Shown here piece by piece: positions 8,606 through 17,400 of a DNA stretch of 47,420 bases (positions within the stretch are counted from its first letter, which is position 1; each line of letters starts with the position of its first letter). Location of the stretch: the NCBI GenBank assembly GCA_011391865.1, contig JAABPV010000015.1, forward strand, positions 1-47,420. The letters run 5' to 3'. A model generated the notes under the pieces. It saw only the letters and a list, made by a program, of their open reading frames with translations. It was not told the DNA's origin and did not search any database. Source of the DNA: Desulfobulbaceae bacterium. Its GTDB lineage: Bacteria; Desulfobacterota; Desulfobulbia; Desulfobulbales; Desulfobulbaceae. Both the position numbers and the translations under genes were made by a program.

Positions 8606-11600
8606 CGACCCAGAAAACCGTCAAGCAGGCCGGGCAGGACTTTCTCCACCTCTTGAGGCAGCACCTTCCGCACCTGCTCTTTAACCGCCTCTTCCGCCGC
8701 ATGGCCCGCCGCTTGGCGGACAAGATCAGAGGCGGCTCGCATCAGGGCCTCCGGGCTGTAGACCGGCTTGTCCTTGCTGCCTTTGATCGGCACTTTCAGC
8801 GTCGCGCCCTTGAGCAGCTCATAGCCCTTTTTGCCGACCAGATTTTTCGTCACTGGCACTTCCAGCATATAATCCAAGCTGCCGTCAAAGCCTGCCGAGC
8901 CGCTGAGGATCATTTCCGAATCCGCCGCCGTGATTTTGATCGGCGAGCAGGTGATCCGGCCTTTCTTGCCTTCACAAGAAAGGCTTTTTTCCTTGAGCTG
9001 AAGCGGCTGGCCGCCCAGCCCAGCCATGTCGAGAATTCCAGCCAAGGCATTGACCGGCTCCAGCACCACGCTGGCCAGATCAAAGCGGAGGCTGAAATCC
9101 GCCTGCTCCAGCCCTTTGCCGCCCAAGGGCAGAGAGAGCCGCTCGGCGCGGACGCTGATTGTGCCCGCAGGCCGGGCCAGTGCGCCCAGCAGGGGGTGAA
9201 AGGTTTTCAGCAGGCCGTCAGCCAAAGTCTCGGCCAAACCGACCCGGTCCAGCACCTGCTCCGGCGCGGCCAAGGTCAATACCGGCGGCTCGCGGGTGTA
9301 GTCGATTTTAGGCGTGAACTGCACCTTGCCGCCGTTCAGGCCGCCTTTGAGAGCCGCGCTCATGATACCCCCTTTCATGTCCGTCTCCGCCAGAAGATCG
9401 CTGATGCTGATGCCGGATTTGACAAAGGTGTCGGCATGAACTCGGCCTGCAAAATTGAGATCAATCTGCGACTGCTTGCCGCCGAGCGGGTAATGCAGGC
9501 TGAATTTCTCCTTTTTTCGGCCTTCCGCACTGATGCCCAAGGGATACATGCCGTTGAGGATGGCCACAAGGTCGGCGAGGTCAGGCGTGGCTTCGCCCTC
9601 CAAGGTGAAATGGGGATTCTTGCCGGACAGCTCCAGCTTGCCGCTGGACTGCACGGCCAGTGGCGGCGAGAGTAGATCAAATGTGGTGAAATAGATGTCT
9701 CCGGCAGCCAAGTCGCCGTGCAGCCGGGTTCTGAACTCCGCCTTGTCTTTAGCCGCAATGATGCCGCTCTCGCCGCCATACATGAAGCGGTTCACATCCA
9801 GCTCAACTGTGCCACTGCTGTTTCTGCCTGCTCCGCCGTTCAATCCGCCTTGACTGCTCAACTCGGCAGAGAAATTGGCCGAACCGCCGAGTTTCTTGTC
9901 TGAAGTGAGTAGCTGCAACTGCTGAAGCAGCGGCGTGAGCTTTGCCAGCTCCGAGCTGCCGCTGAGCTGCACGGTTTTGAAGGCAGGCAGCGGGGATGGC
10001 CGCCAGTCGTCCACAGCCAGCTGCTGGATGTCGATCTTGGCGAAACTGGAGATAAAATGCACGCCGCGCAGAATCAAGCGGCGGGCAGCTAGGTCAATCA
10101 GGCTATGGCCGCCGCCTTCAGCGAAAAAGGCGGCCCGGCTGTCCGCCTCAATCAGAGGCCGCAGGGCTTTATCCGCCGCCGGTGCGGCTTCCGGGGCCAC
10201 GACAGCAAGGCTCAATTCTGGCTCGCGGAAGACCTTGCCTTTCTGGTAGAGGATGAAATCCTTCACCTTGCTGTCCAATTCCCGCAGCACCACCCGGCTG
10301 TCCTCGGCGTAGCCAGAGGCTTGGAGCGTCAGGCTGCCGCCCAAGCTGGTGTCTTGGCCGAGGGCCTCGAACTTGTGCAGCAGTTCCACGGCCCGGCCTA
10401 AGAGCATGTCGGCATGAAGCTGATAACCTGCGGAAATCTGCCCGCCTTTGCGGTACAGGCCGTCCACAGTGCCGCTGATCTGGCCTGCCCACGTGGCGAG
10501 GTCAAAGGTCAGCTCCGCCGCGTCTTTGCTGTTTTCAGGAAACTGGCCGGGCGTATTCAGTCGCCCGCTGAAGCTGGTTTTGTGCGGCGGCAGAATCTCT
10601 TTGCCCTGCCGGACAAGACGGCTGCCCTCAATCTCCGCGTTCGTCTCAGCCACGTAGCGGCCATCGTCCTGCTTGGTCAGATCAAGATGCAGACGCAGCT
10701 TGCCGCCCGCGTCCCAGCCGAGCCGGAAAATGCGATTGACCTCCTTCATGGCCTGATCGAGATCAGCTGTGCCGTTAAGAGCAAAGCGGCGGAGGTTGCC
10801 CTTGCCTTCCAGATTAAGAAAGGGCGCGCTGAGGCGGAGGTTTTCAATCTCCGGCTCCTCGTTCTCAATACTGCCCGTCAAGTTCAGACGGAGAGGATGC
10901 TCCCACGAGAAGGCCTGATCGTTCTGCCGTCCGGCCACGCTGTCCACAGCTGTTTCAGCGGCGACATGCAGCCGTCCGCCCTCTTTGAGCAGGTCAGCAG
11001 AGAGCGTCAGCTCGCCCCGGTCAAGGCGGAGGTCTTCCTGCACTTTAAACAGGCGGGGAAACTGGGCCAGCAGCAGGGCGAGGTCGATTCTGCCATTGCC
11101 GCTGCCCTGAAAATCGCTGCCGCTGTAGGCGCATTGCAGACTGAGATTGCCGAAATCAGAGGTCAATTTCAGGCTGGGGAATTGCCAGCCGCCGGTACTC
11201 TGCCGCATGTCGAGATCAAGGGCGAGCTGGTTGAAACGGGGCCGGTCCTCGCCGAGAAAGCCGCCGGTGAGATCGACTTCAGTCAATGCTGCCGGGCCGC
11301 TTAGAGTTAGGCTGCCGTCTGCCGCGCCTTTCAGTTTAAGTTCCGCCGAGAGCTTGCCGTTGCCTTGCGGCAGGCTGTGTTTGAGGGCAAGAAAGGGCTG
11401 GGTCTGCACACTGTCTAATTTGAGCTGCATCTCCGCTGCGCTCAGGTTGCCGCTGACTAACTCGCCCAGCTTGGCGGAGCCGGAAAAGTCCGCCCTGCCC
11501 TCGCTGCCGCTGTCGGCATTCAAGTCAAAATCAAGCTGACCAGCGGCGATGTCCGCCTTGAGCGCGCCGTTGCGGAGCAAAGTCTGCGGCGGCTGCTCCG

Positions 11601-12126
11601 CTTGGACGGTCTTCACTGTCATGCCGTTGAGCAGCAACCTGCCTTTCAGGCGTTGCAGCAGGCCATTATCCTCGGTCTTGGCAGCGACTTCCGGTGCCTT
11701 GGGCTGGGCCTTTTTGCTTGGTTCAGATGTGGCGGCAGGGCCGCCGCTGTCCGCGCCGACAGCGGCGGGTGGCGGCTCAGGTTTGAGCGTCAGCAGCAGC
11801 GTCGGCCCGTTGGCCGTGATTTCCCCCAGCTCCTCCGGGGCGGTGATGAGCGGCCACAGCCCTTGGCTGCTGCGCAGCTCGGCGATGTCAAGGCGGAGGC
11901 CCTGCGCCGCATCCGTGTAGGTCACTTCCGAGCACGCCGCGCCCTGCTTCCAGCCCACCGAGCAGCTTTCTGCGGCCAGCTCGCCGGGGATGCTCCGGTT
12001 AAGCCGCTCCAAGGCCAGCCGCCGCACCCAGTTTGAGGAAAGCAGCAGCGGCGGCATGATCAGCACCGCCGCCGCCAGCAGCCCGGTACTTGCTCCAGCA
12101 GCAATCAACAGCTTTTTCTTTTTCAC
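8602..12126 (-). CDS. AsmA family protein
   Basis: This is a very long protein of about 1174 residues with one N-terminal membrane helix (KKKKLLIAAG followed by a hydrophobic stretch) and then a periplasmic region of repeated beta strands. It resembles AsmA, YhdP and TamB, bridge-like proteins thought to move phospholipids toward the outer membrane. The C-terminal AsmA-like segment (ITCSPIKITAADSEMILSGSAGFDGSLDYML) is recognisable. I chose the GTG at 12126 because AGGAG lies eight bases upstream. The in-frame ATG at 12171 has its purine run immediately against the start codon and would place 15 polar residues before the helix. The stop overlaps the crcB ATG. E. coli AsmA is 617 residues; this length is closer to YhdP. 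Confidence 0.85.
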   Translation of the reverse strand: MKKKKLLIAAGASTGLLAAAVLIMPPLLLSSNWVRRLALERLNRSIPGELAAESCSVGWKQGAACSEVTYTDAAQGLRLDIAELRSSQGLWPLITAPEELGEITANGPTLLLTLKPEPPPAAVGADSGGPAATSEPSKKAQPKAPEVAAKTEDNGLLQRLKGRLLLNGMTVKTVQAEQPPQTLLRNGALKADIAAGQLDFDLNADSGSEGRADFSGSAKLGELVSGNLSAAEMQLKLDSVQTQPFLALKHSLPQGNGKLSAELKLKGAADGSLTLSGPAALTEVDLTGGFLGEDRPRFNQLALDLDMRQSTGGWQFPSLKLTSDFGNLSLQCAYSGSDFQGSGNGRIDLALLLAQFPRLFKVQEDLRLDRGELTLSADLLKEGGRLHVAAETAVDSVAGRQNDQAFSWEHPLRLNLTGSIENEEPEIENLRLSAPFLNLEGKGNLRRFALNGTADLDQAMKEVNRIFRLGWDAGGKLRLHLDLTKQDDGRYVAETNAEIEGSRLVRQGKEILPPHKTSFSGRLNTPGQFPENSKDAAELTFDLATWAGQISGTVDGLYRKGGQISAGYQLHADMLLGRAVELLHKFEALGQDTSLGGSLTLQASGYAEDSRVVLRELDSKVKDFILYQKGKVFREPELSLAVVAPEAAPAADKALRPLIEADSRAAFFAEGGGHSLIDLAARRLILRGVHFISSFAKIDIQQLAVDDWRPSPLPAFKTVQLSGSSELAKLTPLLQQLQLLTSDKKLGGSANFSAELSSQGGLNGGAGRNSSGTVELDVNRFMYGGESGIIAAKDKAEFRTRLHGDLAAGDIYFTTFDLLSPPLAVQSSGKLELSGKNPHFTLEGEATPDLADLVAILNGMYPLGISAEGRKKEKFSLHYPLGGKQSQIDLNFAGRVHADTFVKSGISISDLLAETDMKGGIMSAALKGGLNGGKVQFTPKIDYTREPPVLTLAAPEQVLDRVGLAETLADGLLKTFHPLLGALARPAGTISVRAERLSLPLGGKGLEQADFSLRFDLASVVLEPVNALAGILDMAGLGGQPLQLKEKSLSCEGKKGRITCSPIKITAADSEMILSGSAGFDGSLDYMLEVPVTKNLVGKKGYELLKGATLKVPIKGSKDKPVYSPEALMRAASDLVRQAAGHAAEEAVKEQVRKVLPQEVEKVLPGLLDGFLGR

Positions 12127-12232
12127 CTGCTCCGCTCCTGTGCTTGAAGATGAGGGAGGAAAAACACGCATTCCTTTCTGGGAGATTGCCGCGAAACCGC
12201 CTGCTTGTCAACCCTGTTCTGGCCGCTGCCGA

Positions 12233-12256
12233 AAATCGGCGGGCTTGCGCCGATTT
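12233..12256. promoter_or_regulatory. Inverted repeat beside the CZB1 promoter
   Basis: AAATCGGCG and CGCCGATTT form a 9-bp perfect inverted repeat with a 6-nt loop, ending three bases before the -35 box at 12260. It has no T run on the plus strand, so an operator is a reasonable reading. It could instead end minus-strand transcription, since TT follows on that side. Confidence 0.4.
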
Positions 12257-12259
12257 GCG

Positions 12260-12288
12260 TTGACCGTCCCGGCAGAGTTTTGTACTAT
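12260..12288 (+). promoter_or_regulatory. Sigma70-type promoter of CZB1
   Basis: TTGACC and TACTAT are separated by exactly 17 bases, with 5 of 6 and 4 of 6 consensus matches. The predicted start near 12295 leaves a leader of about 50 nt with AGGAGG before the ATG at 12347. Confidence 0.6.
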
Positions 12289-12346
12289 TATTTTAACAGG
12301 AATGATTATCAAAGCTGATAAAAAAAGCACGCGCAGGAGGTGGACT

Positions 12347-12724
12347 ATGAGCAGCAATATCTTGGCTATGGATTTGCAGGCGGCAGTTATCGCTCATCTG
12401 AGCTGGAAAGCAAAACTCTCTGATTTCTTCTACGGCGTGGAGCAGCTCAGAATCGAAGACGTGCCCGACTACACCCGCTGCGATTTCGGCAAGTGGCTGT
12501 ATTCCAGAGGCTTGCAGGAGCTTGCCATGTTCCCGGAGACAGGCGCGATGGAGGTGCTGCACAAGGAAGTGCATGACACCATCAAAGAGCTAGTCTCCAT
12601 GCCCAAGGAAAAAAGAACAGGTGACGAGGGGCAGCGGGTGCTAGCCAGATTCAGAGACAAATGCGACCGCTTGGTGGATATGCTTGAAAACATGGAGATG
12701 CAGCTGAAGCGAAAAGCCGCTTGA
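12347..12724 (+). CDS. Stand-alone CZB domain protein 1
   Basis: This 125-residue cytoplasmic protein consists almost entirely of a CZB (chemoreceptor zinc-binding) domain. The motif pieces are HLSWKAKLSDFFYGVE, CDFGKWLYSRG and LHKEVHDTI. They supply the His, Cys, His, His zinc ligands known for this family. CZB domains sense zinc or hypochlorous acid and usually sit on chemoreceptors or diguanylate cyclases; here no output domain is attached. The start has AGGAGG six bases upstream and a strong promoter at 12260. A near-identical paralogue follows at 12919, and an intrinsic terminator separates the two. An upstream in-frame extension to 11990 runs back through the asmA region and is not real. 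Confidence 0.88.
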   Translation: MSSNILAMDLQAAVIAHLSWKAKLSDFFYGVEQLRIEDVPDYTRCDFGKWLYSRGLQELAMFPETGAMEVLHKEVHDTIKELVSMPKEKRTGDEGQRVLARFRDKCDRLVDMLENMEMQLKRKAA

Positions 12725-12766
12725 TTCAGTCTGCTCCAATTTTTCCCTTCCCCGCCGCCCTCTGAT

Positions 12767-12800
12767 GCAGCCGCAGCCTTGCCCGCTGCGGCTGCTTTTT
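12767..12800 (+). terminator. Intrinsic terminator after CZB1
   Basis: GCAGCCGCAG pairs perfectly with CTGCGGCTGC across a 9-nt loop and is followed by five T. It separates the two CZB genes into distinct transcription units. Confidence 0.85.
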
Positions 12801-12832
12801 GTCTCGCATCATCGCGAAATTTCCAAAATATA

Positions 12833-12861
12833 TTGCAGGAGTTGCAGCTTTGTGGTATTTT
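12833..12861 (+). promoter_or_regulatory. Possible promoter of CZB2
   Basis: TTGCAG and TATTTT are 17 bases apart, between the CZB1 terminator and the CZB2 start. Both boxes are weak matches. A promoter somewhere here is required by the terminator just upstream. Confidence 0.35.
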
Positions 12862-12918
12862 GGTGCAATTCGTACAATTATTTAATTATTTCATGCAACA
12901 CGCAGGAGACAGAGCACT

Positions 12919-13287
12919 ATGGATATGATGCTGACGATGGACCTTCAGGCCGCCATGATCGCCCACCTGAGCTGGAAATCCAAACTCACTGATTTCTTCT
13001 ATGGCGTGGAGAATCTGACTGCCGCTGACGTGCCGGATCACAACACCTGCGATTTCGGCAAATGGCTCAACAGCCGAGGCAGAAAAGACCTTTCTTCTCT
13101 TCCTGACACAGTCAGAATGGATGCCTTGCACAAGGATGTGCATGACACCATCAGAATGATGGTCAACATGTCGGAGGAAAAAAGAAAAACGCCGGAAGGG
13201 AAGCAGGTTTTGCAGTCCTTCAAGGATAAATGTGACCAGTTCATCAACCTCTTGGAGAGCATGGAGAGGGAGATCAAACGGGGGTAA
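12919..13287 (+). CDS. Stand-alone CZB domain protein 2
   Basis: This 122-residue paralogue of the preceding gene has the same zinc-ligand motifs: HLSWKSKLTDFFYGVE, CDFGKWLNSRG and LHKDVHDTI. The two differ mainly in the loop after the Cys motif and at the ends, so they arose by tandem duplication. AGGAG lies ten bases before the ATG. The downstream small gene begins seven bases after its stop, so the two are probably co-transcribed. With no signalling domain attached, the protein may act as a diffusible zinc or oxidant sensor or as a partner of a receptor elsewhere; that is inference. Related two-gene CZB sets should be looked for in close relatives. Confidence 0.88.
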   Translation: MDMMLTMDLQAAMIAHLSWKSKLTDFFYGVENLTAADVPDHNTCDFGKWLNSRGRKDLSSLPDTVRMDALHKDVHDTIRMMVNMSEEKRKTPEGKQVLQSFKDKCDQFINLLESMEREIKRG

Positions 13288-13294
13288 GCTCCGC

Positions 13295-13489
13295 ATGACC
13301 TTCCACTGCAAGAATTACGATCTCGTCACCAGCAGCTGCAAGCGGCTCTCCGGCGAGTGCGTTCCGGCCCGCAAAGGCTGCGTCCTTGAAGGGCGGATGG
13401 TGGTCAGCGATGAGCTGGCCGAACGCATCCGCCGGATCAACGAGGAAAGCACCCGCCGCAGCCTGAAGCCGAAGCCGCAGGAGCCGTGA
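13295..13489 (+). CDS. Small Cys-rich protein of unknown function
   Basis: This 64-residue protein has four closely spaced cysteines in its first 35 residues (FHCKNYDLVTSSCKRL, then GECVPARKGCVLEG), suggesting a small metal-binding knuckle. A charged helix follows (ELAERIRRINEESTRR). It starts 7 nt after the CZB2 stop, with a G-rich stretch upstream of the ATG, so it may share the CZB2 transcript. I recall similar short proteins in delta-type sulfate reducers but cannot name a function. The pairing with a zinc-binding CZB gene is suggestive but unproven. The stop codon forms the start of the hairpin at 13489. Confidence 0.65.
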   Translation: MTFHCKNYDLVTSSCKRLSGECVPARKGCVLEGRMVVSDELAERIRRINEESTRRSLKPKPQEP

Positions 13490-13522
13490 ACTTTGGGGCT
13501 GTTCGCCAACAGCCCCAAAGTT
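13489..13522. terminator. Strong hairpin between convergent genes
   Basis: AACTTTGGGGCTGTT pairs perfectly with AACAGCCCCAAAGTT around a CGCC loop (15-bp stem). It lies between the small Cys-rich gene and the end of the convergent transposase gene, where a bidirectional terminator fits. The T run is short on both sides, so it may instead be a REP-like element. Confidence 0.5.
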
Positions 13523-13530
13523 TGACCCTT

Positions 13531-14082
13531 TCACCTGCCCGGATGCAGCTCGTCCTGCTCCCACCTGTCCGGGTTGCCGCAGATATATTCGCGGACATTG
13601 CGCAATTCCGTCTCGTCGCGGATGACGCGCTCCCAATAATTGCGCTGCCATAACGATGTGCGGGGTGTGCCGCGCAATTCGTTGATGCGTTTTGACGAAA
13701 GCATTTTGAAACGACCGATCAATTTCGGCAGCATCATGTTCCGCCGCTGCATTTGGGTCATTCGTAGGGGCCGTAAGGGCAATTCATGAATTGCCCTTAC
13801 GGCCCCTACGGTCTCGGTCAACACCACAACCCCATGAAAATGATTGGGCATCACCGCCCATTCATCCAATGCAATTTCATCGCGGATTTGCGTAATTTTC
13901 ATCCATTCATCCGCCACAATTCGGCCTGCCTCATTCAGCATCATTGCGCCGTCCGCGATTTCTCCAAACAAACATTCTCGGTTTTGCGTGCAGATGGTGA
14001 CGAAATACGCCCCGGCCTGCGAATAATCGTAATTGCGCAGGCGGATGGAACGGCGATGATGAATGTCTGAATTGTATGGCAT
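13531..14082 (-). CDS. REP-associated tyrosine transposase (RAYT, Y1 family)
   Basis: The 183-residue protein has the Y1 HUH-nuclease layout: RSIRLRNYDYSQAGAYFVTI, then NHFHG with the metal-binding His81 and His83, then WQRNYWERVIR, then REYICGNP with the catalytic Tyr166. RAYTs are domesticated relatives of IS200/IS605 transposases that act on REP palindromes. I start at the ATG at 14082 (PYNSDIHHRRS follows), because the earlier ATG at 14121 lies inside a palindrome. A 48-bp perfect palindrome sits within the gene in frame and encodes RAIHELPLRPLR between the HUH motif and the C-terminal half. Similar palindromes lie just upstream, further upstream and in the RHS gene, so this is probably their cognate enzyme. 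Confidence 0.88.
   Translation of the reverse strand: MPYNSDIHHRRSIRLRNYDYSQAGAYFVTICTQNRECLFGEIADGAMMLNEAGRIVADEWMKITQIRDEIALDEWAVMPNHFHGVVVLTETVGAVRAIHELPLRPLRMTQMQRRNMMLPKLIGRFKMLSSKRINELRGTPRTSLWQRNYWERVIRDETELRNVREYICGNPDRWEQDELHPGR
13763..13810. repeat. 48-bp perfect palindrome P1 inside the RAYT gene
   Basis: The sequence is its own reverse complement over 48 bases, centred on GCAATTCATGAATTGC. In the transposase frame it reads RAIHELPLRP and keeps the frame open. The same core recurs in P2, P3 and P4. Confidence 0.92.
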
Positions 14083-14100
14083 AATCAGATCATGCCGCAG

Positions 14101-14150
14101 GGGCAAATTCCGTAGGGGCAATTCATGAATTGCCCCTACGGAATTTGCCC
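14101..14150. repeat. 50-bp perfect palindrome P2 upstream of RAYT
   Basis: This perfect 50-bp palindrome shares the core GGGGCAATTCATGAATTG with the others but has different outer arms (GGGCAAATTC). It lies 19 bp before the RAYT start, a typical REP position. Confidence 0.92.
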
Positions 14151-14163
14151 TGCACCCGGCCTT

Positions 14164-14373
14164 CGATTTTAAATATCACGCTGCCGATGAAAAGAATCGT
14201 GGGCTTGCGTTTTTAACGCGAAGGCTTGCGATTAAAAGACAGGTCGTTGATTTTTAATTGCGGGCTGCTGATGAAAGAACGCAGGTCGCCGCGATTAAAA
14301 CGCGAGGGCTTGCGATTAAAAATCCATGCCCCGCAAGAAAACATCCGCCAGCCGATTTTTTATGCGGAGGCGA
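14164..14373. repeat. 21-nt-period array A (10 units)
   Basis: Ten units start at 14164 and every 21 nt after it without slippage. Each has a core of about 15 nt beginning CG or TG with an AT-rich centre (CGATGAAAAGAATCG, TGCGTTTTTAACGCG, CGCGATTAAAACGCG). A linker of about 6 nt follows, often GGCT or GGTCG. Units four apart resemble each other: TGCGATTAAAA occurs at 14227 and again at 14311, giving an 84-nt higher-order period. No reading frame or RNA family is recognised. The region from 14374 to 14408 shows nothing clear. Confidence 0.8.
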
Positions 14374-14408
14374 GGATACGATGCAGGGGCGATTGGTGAA
14401 CCGCACCA

Positions 14409-14438
14409 CGTAGGGGCAATTCATGAATTGCCCCTACG
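14409..14438. repeat. 30-bp perfect palindrome P3
   Basis: This perfect 30-bp palindrome has the same GGGGCAATTCATGAATTG core. It lies 9 bp beyond the stop of the RHS gene and could also act as its transcription end. Confidence 0.92.
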
Positions 14439-14446
14439 GAGAGACC

Positions 14447-17400
14447 CTACGGAATATCATATTTATTCTTGAAAGAATCTATATTTTCTTCTCCCTTGTA
14501 TATCTTAAACATAAACTCGCTCGCCTCCTTAGCTTTTATGTAAGCAGCAGTGCTTAATTCATCATCCTTATGATGATCTTGAATGCTATGAAGTGCTCTT
14601 GCCAATGCTTCAAGAGATCCTTCGGGATCATTGCATTCTTTTAGACGCAAAGCTTCCTTTAATTCATCGTGTGCATATATAGCACTTTCCCTGTTATTCT
14701 CATGCCTTTCTTCCTCGTGATACTTTAAGGACTTATTACCTTTGTATTTCTTATCGAGATTGGTACTCTCATTAACCATTTCCTGTATGTCTTCAGGGGA
14801 AAATCCGTTTGTACCCGCTGATTTTCTGATTAAATCTTCATGGCTTCTCTCTGGATGCAGCATCTTAGATATATTCTGCATATTCTCTTTGTCAGATGAC
14901 CTGAATTCTGGGCCGAGGTAGCCATATTTCATGTTTATGTATTCAGAAACTGATATAGAACCGAATGCTTTAACTCTTCTCAAAGCACCTTCTATTTCTG
15001 TAGACCAGAATCCATACCAATCCAAATAATTAACCGGATTATCATTCACATACCCAAACCTATGCAAACTCATAGGCTCCTCTAACCTTCCCCTGTACAC
15101 ATCCTGCCCCATCCACACCCCAGTTTCTGGCTCATAATGCCTCGCCCCAAACCACACTAAGCCGGTGTTCTCATCAAATTCCTTGCCGGTCAGGGTGTAA
15201 TGGTTGTGCGGATCGGTGAAATTGCCGTTTTCAGGCAAGACTGCTCCATACGGCTCATAGCGGTAGTTGTGGTGCGAGTTGCCGTTCTGCTTGGTCAGCC
15301 CGACCACATCCTTCTTGTTATTGTAATGATACCAGTACATCTGCCCTTGCGTGCCGCCCTTGTACTGGTGCATCATGGCGATGTCCCCGCCCTCGCCCCG
15401 GTAGTAGTCCGTCCGCTGCCCGTTCAGCTTGTCGTACTCGGCAACCGGATCAAGCCCGTCAAAGACGTACTCATCCCGCTTGTCCACGCCGCCCCCGCCG
15501 TTCTTGGGGTCGTAATGCTGCACTAAACGGCGACCGCCGCCGTCATACTCCAGCGAGGTCACGGCCCGGTCTATGCGGTTCTTCCCGTCCTTGCCGGTGA
15601 GCTGGTAGTCCAGAGCCTCAATCAGGCGGTTTTCCGGGTCATAGCTGTAATCCACGCCGTGCTGCGGGCCGCTGGCATCGGCAAGCTGGCGGTTGACGCG
15701 GTTGCCGTTCTCGTCGTAGCTGTAGCCGTAGGCGAAGTTTTTGCTCTTCTTGCCCGCATCGTGCGTCATGCCCAGCATCTGATTGGCTTCGTTGTACTCG
15801 TAGCTTCTGCTGAAGGCATCAAAGGGGGTGTTGGTTTGCAGATCGTCGTTGCTTGCCCAGCTCAGGCGGTTGCCTGCGGGGTCATAGTTCCACGTTTCCG
15901 TGACCGTGCCGCCGTTGTTCTTGAGCGGATAGAGACTGAAGCCGGAAAGACGGCGCAGGCCGTCATAGCTGTAGCTCTCCTGCACTACGGACGGCTTCCG
16001 CCAGCCGTACTGGTTCACGGTCTTGGTGATCTGGCCAAGATCGTTGTAGCTGTGCCAGTAGGCGGAATTGATCTTGCCGCCCTTGGTGGTCTGACGGTTG
16101 ACCCGCTGCAAGGTGCGATAGACCTTGTCGTAGGCGACCGTGGTTTCCGTCTGGTTCGGGTTGACGATTCTGGTGATGTTGCCGACCAAATCGCGGGAAT
16201 ATTCGGTCTGTAGGGGCAATTCGCGTAGGGGCAATTCATGAATTGCCCCTACCGTTGCAGGTTGCAGAACCATCTTGCGCAACCAACTGTTCGGGCTGTA
16301 CTCGTAGGCAACCTGATTGCCGTCCGGGTAGGTCATGCCGATCCGGTTGGAATCAGCATCGTAGCGGCGGCGCAGCACACGGTCAAAGGGGTCTTCCTGC
16401 TCAGTGATCCGGTTCAGCGGGTCAAAGCTCCATGCGGTCGTGCCGAGCTTGTCGGTCATGCCGGTGCTGTTGTTGTTTGCATCGTATTCGTAGGACACAC
16501 TGCTCCCGTCGGCATAGCTGATCTTCTCCAGCATGTCGTCTGGATAAAAGCCGTACTCGGTCAATTCGCCCTTGGCATCCTTGCGGCTGGTGCGGTTGCG
16601 GTTGCCGTCATAGCCGTATTCCCAGACCATGCCGAGCGGGTCAGTCTCCTTCACCAGCTTTGCAACCCCGTTGTGCTCAAAGCGGGTCTCCGCGCCGTTG
16701 GCGTTGATGATGCTGGTGAGCAGACCGCGCCTGTCATAGCCGTACTGCGTCAGCACATTGACATCATTGCCCGGCCCTTGATCAGGCCGCCAGTTCTCAT
16801 GCACCTTGTTGAGGCGGTACACTCCATCGAATTCGTACAGGGTCACAGTGCCGTCCGGCTCAATCAGCTTGGTGCGGTTGCCGACCAGATCGTAGGCATA
16901 GCCGGTGGTCTCGTTCTCGGCGTTGGTGAGGGAAACGCGGCGGTCAAGGTCATCCACCTTGTACGTCGTGACATTGCCTTCGGCATCCGTGACCTTGAGC
17001 AGGTTGCTCACCTTGTCGTATTCAAAGCGGGTGCTCCCGCCTTCAAAGTTGACCAGCTCCGTCCGCCGTTGCGCCGCGTCATAGCGGATTTCCGCCTTGT
17101 AGTTGAGCGGATTGGTGATGTAGCGCAGATTGCCCGCCAAGTCGTATTCCAACGTGGTGGTGACATTGGTTTCATGATCAGCAGCCGCGCCGGGCTTCCA
17201 GTTCCTGATTTTCGCTGTCCGCCGGTCTAACTGATCGTAGCTGGAGGCGGCAACAACGCCCATTGGATCAGTGACGGAACTCAGCTTGCCGTTGGCGTTC
17301 CAAGCCAAAACCGTGCTGTGCTGCTCCGGGTTGGTGACGGACTGGAGGCGGTTTGTCGGGGTGTAGGCATAGGCTGTTGCAACGCCCCTTGGGTTCAGCT

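Noticed and set aside
8600-8700. Fluoride riboswitch upstream of crcB
   Set aside because: crcB begins inside the stop codon of the asmA-like gene, so there is no leader in which a riboswitch could lie.
8653-11304. Long plus-strand open frames opposite the asmA-like gene
   Set aside because: They are antisense shadows of a GC-rich gene, with no ribosome sites, odd composition (His, Gln, Arg-rich) and no recognisable domain.
11990-12346. N-terminal extension of the CZB1 frame
   Set aside because: It reads back through the asmA start and the promoter; the ATG at 12347 has a perfect ribosome site.
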